From Mycteria americana (Eukaryota > Chordata > Aves > Ciconiiformes > Ciconiidae), in NCBI RefSeq assembly GCF_035582795.1, contig NC_134367.1:56947562-57011561 (forward strand): a stretch of 64,000 nt of DNA, read 5' to 3'. A program made the position numbers and the translations under genes. Below are positions 61,245 through 64,000 of this stretch, piece after piece; position 1 is the stretch's first letter, and each line of letters opens with the position of its first letter. Under the pieces are notes generated by a model, which ran no database searches, was not told where the DNA came from, and saw only the letters and a program-made list of their open reading frames with translations.

Positions 61245-61519
61245 GTGAGGACAGAACCTGGACCAGTCCTCTGTTAACATTCAACCAGGCAGAGGAAGAT
61301 GGTGCTGACTTGCCCTCAGGGCCAGGAAATGTGAAGAAGGCCCAGAATTGCTCTCCTGGCACCAAGCACAGAGCCTCTGTGTTCTAGACTGGAGAAAGTG
61401 TCTACAGTCAAGTGTTCAGACAAGTTACAAAGCTCAAAAGAGTTCTCATAAGCGAGAAAGCAGATTCAAGATTTTGGCTGTGTAATATAACAAGCTCTGT
61501 TTTCTGGGGGTTTTTTACT

Positions 61520-61520
<1 letters not shown>

Positions 61521-61550
<30 letters not shown>

Positions 61551-61553
61551 GGG
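61521..61553. repeat. T run fused to a 24-base G homopolymer
   Basis: Nine or more Ts lead directly into 24 uninterrupted Gs (61,530-61,553). A second 13-base G run follows at 61,655-61,667. Such runs can form G-quadruplexes on the plus (template) strand. Confidence 0.88.
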
Positions 61554-64000
61554 TTTAAACAAGAGTCCAGACACTGTATTCTAAATTTTATTGTCCAGAA
61601 TAACAAATACACAACACTATTACCTGTGCCAAAAAACCTAAAAGGGTAGGCTTTGGGGGGGGGGGGGAAGTTCTGAAACAGTATCAGATGGAAAGAAAAA
61701 AAAACTAAACAGCCTGAACTCATCTTTATATAGCAAGGAAATAACTTAAAAAAAAGAGTCACAAAAAACAGTTTAACTTACATTATTCTAATTAAATTTT
61801 TCTAACATATGTATACATTATTTAATTAAAGAGTGGAAAATAGCAGCTCTTCCATGGTTTTGGAAGCTGTTCTTAATGCTGCTAATATGTCTGCAGGCAG
61901 CAGATAGACTTTTCGCTTTCTTCCTCCCTAGAAAGAATAGGTTTTCCTACTGGGAAAGAGCTTTATGGTTCAGAGACTCAAAAAACTCCTCCAATACATT
62001 GCAAAAAATGACAACAAAACCACATGCAATTCCATTGGCAGAATCACAACTATCACTGCAATGCCCTTCACCCAAGGTTTCAACCTCTTACATTCTCATT
62101 GCCTTTGGTGATGCCAGCAGTAACTTCTGACCACAAAGCTTCCACCTCCCTCCTGTCACCAACATACAGTCTCAGCTACTGGATCCCAAAGGTTAGTTTC
62201 CCTGTTGCTCAACTCCTTTGTTCGTATCAGAAATATTTTGAAAACTGAGGGGTTTATTTTATTTTTTTTTTAAATGTACATACAGTATTTCACATGAAGA
62301 GGCCTTAGTTTTGGTTAGAGAAGCTAGACAATGTAGTTAAAAAGGTATTATTAAAAAAAAAAAAAAAAAATCACATTTATGATCAGGTTGTAATAAGTAT
62401 TTGCAGAACACTAGGTCAAATTCCATGCTCAAAACAGCCCTTGACTCCTGTTTTTGTGCATAGAAGTGCCATAATGTTGTTGTTTACTTCAGGCAGTGTT
62501 CCAGTCTCAGGTTATGCAGCACTATAATCTGCAGAAAGTATAAATCATATAGTATTTTCAAGGGTATTATGATTTGGCAATGGGACCCTCACTGAAAATT
62601 CCAAGTGAAAAGTAAGCCTATATACAATGCTGGATTCAGAAGGTATCTTTAAATTTTCACCATCCACTTATTCCATACAAAAAGCACCGAACATCTACAA
62701 ATTCAATAAGCACCATTGAATCCCTAAATGAAGGACACGGCTGTCTTATGGAAAATATAAAAATAAAATAAAATGCATGCAACTGAATGTTGTATCATAG
62801 CATATGTTCTTCAGCAGCCTCAATTCCAGCTCTTTCAAATTACTCTATTATAAATCTCAGTATTATTAAAGTAATGGAATAGCTATATCAGGTTTTATCT
62901 TTGAGAATCTGATGCACTGTATTAGCACAGGAACATAGAAAAAAAAAGTCTGTACTAACTGAAGCAAAAGCCACCTAACAGCATTTCAATGAAACAAAAG
63001 CAGAAACTGAAATACATTGGAACAAATTAATACATTTAAAGTTCTAGCCAAAATAAATAGTTCTTGCTCAAGTAAGTTTCTGAAAATTGAAAGGCAGTAA
63101 GGTTGCAAAAGTTGGAGGTGGGCAGACAAAACAAGTTTTGCACTCTCTATTTTTAAATCAGAGGATGAGCCATTTCCTAAGCATGCTTGTAAATGCTTTT
63201 AAAAATGCTAGTAGCTTTTTCAGTACCAACTGCATATTACTAAGAAGCATAAACTGCTCATTTGAGTAATATTTTTTCCAGCTCCACTCTAAAGGCATCA
63301 TATGCACTTCAGTTCTCATCAGGTGACAGAAAAAAATTAAACCGTGCTTTACCGTATTTTCAGTTAGCATATCGTTCCAGAGTTACGGATAGAACCATAC
63401 TCTCTCCAAGAACACTGAGATTGCCAGCTAAAGGCCTTAACACTTTTTATACAGAACAGTAACATAATTCATTATTAATAAGAAGCTACTGAAATACTAT
63501 ATGCCTTCCTCTGAAGAACTACAACAGAGTAAGTTAGTAACAATAACAGTAATAACCTTTTTTATGCCAATAATTGAGTATTGGAGTTTTTAGTTATAGT
63601 CTATGTGGTAAGGTTAAGCACATCTGTTGCTGCATTAGCTTTGGTGTCTTGAACTACATGTAACACAAACAACAATCTGTGTTCAACACTGTGGCTGAAA
63701 GAGGAAAGTTTTACTATTTGGCTGAGAAGTATTTTTGACTCCAAACCAGATGTTATGGTTTGGAGAGCTGACCAACTTTTGCATGGTCAGCTGCACTTTG
63801 GTCATCTGCTCCTGCCAGCAATTTAGTCACGATGGAATGCTTTTCTAATTAAAAATGTGTAATTCACCTTAATACTAGTATTAGGTGCCAAATATATTTT
63901 GCAGCACAGAAAATATCTCCAAAAACGTGTGTGGTTCATTCTCTCTTATTTTACATGGAAACAGGAACTGATACCTATGAGAAAAAAACATCACTACACA

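Larger units (their letters stand above)
60056..64000 (-). other. FAM184A intron 1 (3' part)
   Basis: At least 3.9 kb, continuing past the window. It contains homopolymers (23-base T at 61,222-61,244; 24-base G at 61,530-61,553; 13-base G at 61,655-61,667; A run at about 62,351-62,370) but no gene or named repeat that I can recognise. The CpG-rich first exon of FAM184A is not in the window. Confidence 0.8.

Overview
The window is vertebrate nuclear DNA, and the repeats point to a bird. Chicken-repeat-1 (CR1) LINE copies carry the typical avian 3' end (tandem ATTCTRTG-type octamers). Two LTRs belong to an avian endogenous-retrovirus family that begins TGTCCTGGTTTCAGCTG and ends near GGGGCTAAACCACG. 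The family and species assignments come from memory; no search was run. The LTR family suggests a neoavian bird rather than a galliform, but this is a weak inference.

Layout. Bases 1-76 (minus strand) are the start of the first coding exon of MCM9, the DNA-repair helicase. Behind it lies a CpG island to about 1.4 kb that should hold the MCM9 promoter. From about 1.6 to 9.0 kb is an intergenic gap with no gene I can support. From 9,255 to beyond 64,000 (minus strand) lies one large gene, FAM184A, a long coiled-coil protein. I placed 17 coding exons, called exons 2 to 18 on the assumption that a single first exon lies past the right edge. They sum to 3,264 nt, or 1,087 codons plus stop, with continuous reading phase at every junction and the stop at 9,255-9,257. 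Exon lengths and phases agree with human FAM184A (about 1,140 aa) as I recall it. Only the first 50-60 residues are missing. The order FAM184A then MCM9, head to tail on the same strand, matches the mammalian arrangement.

Everything else is intron. Introns hold a recent CR1 (17.0 kb), an older CR1 in the other orientation (39.3-40.4 kb), a CR1 tail (42.9 kb), a very degraded ancient CR1/L3-type LINE (27.1-27.85 kb), probable MIR-like SINE scraps, two LTRs of one family in inverted orientation (19.9 and 58.4 kb), long G and A/T homopolymers, and AT-rich palindromes.

The most interesting points are: two FAM184A introns (after exons 6 and 10) that appear to use GC rather than GT donors; a run of six consecutive phase-0 exons, two of which are exact multiples of seven residues; inverted LTR copies bracketing exons 3-13; and a 177-codon open frame of unknown origin just downstream of one LTR. 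I saw no bacterial-type operons, CRISPR arrays, or RNA genes, and I cannot point to a wholly new biological system here.
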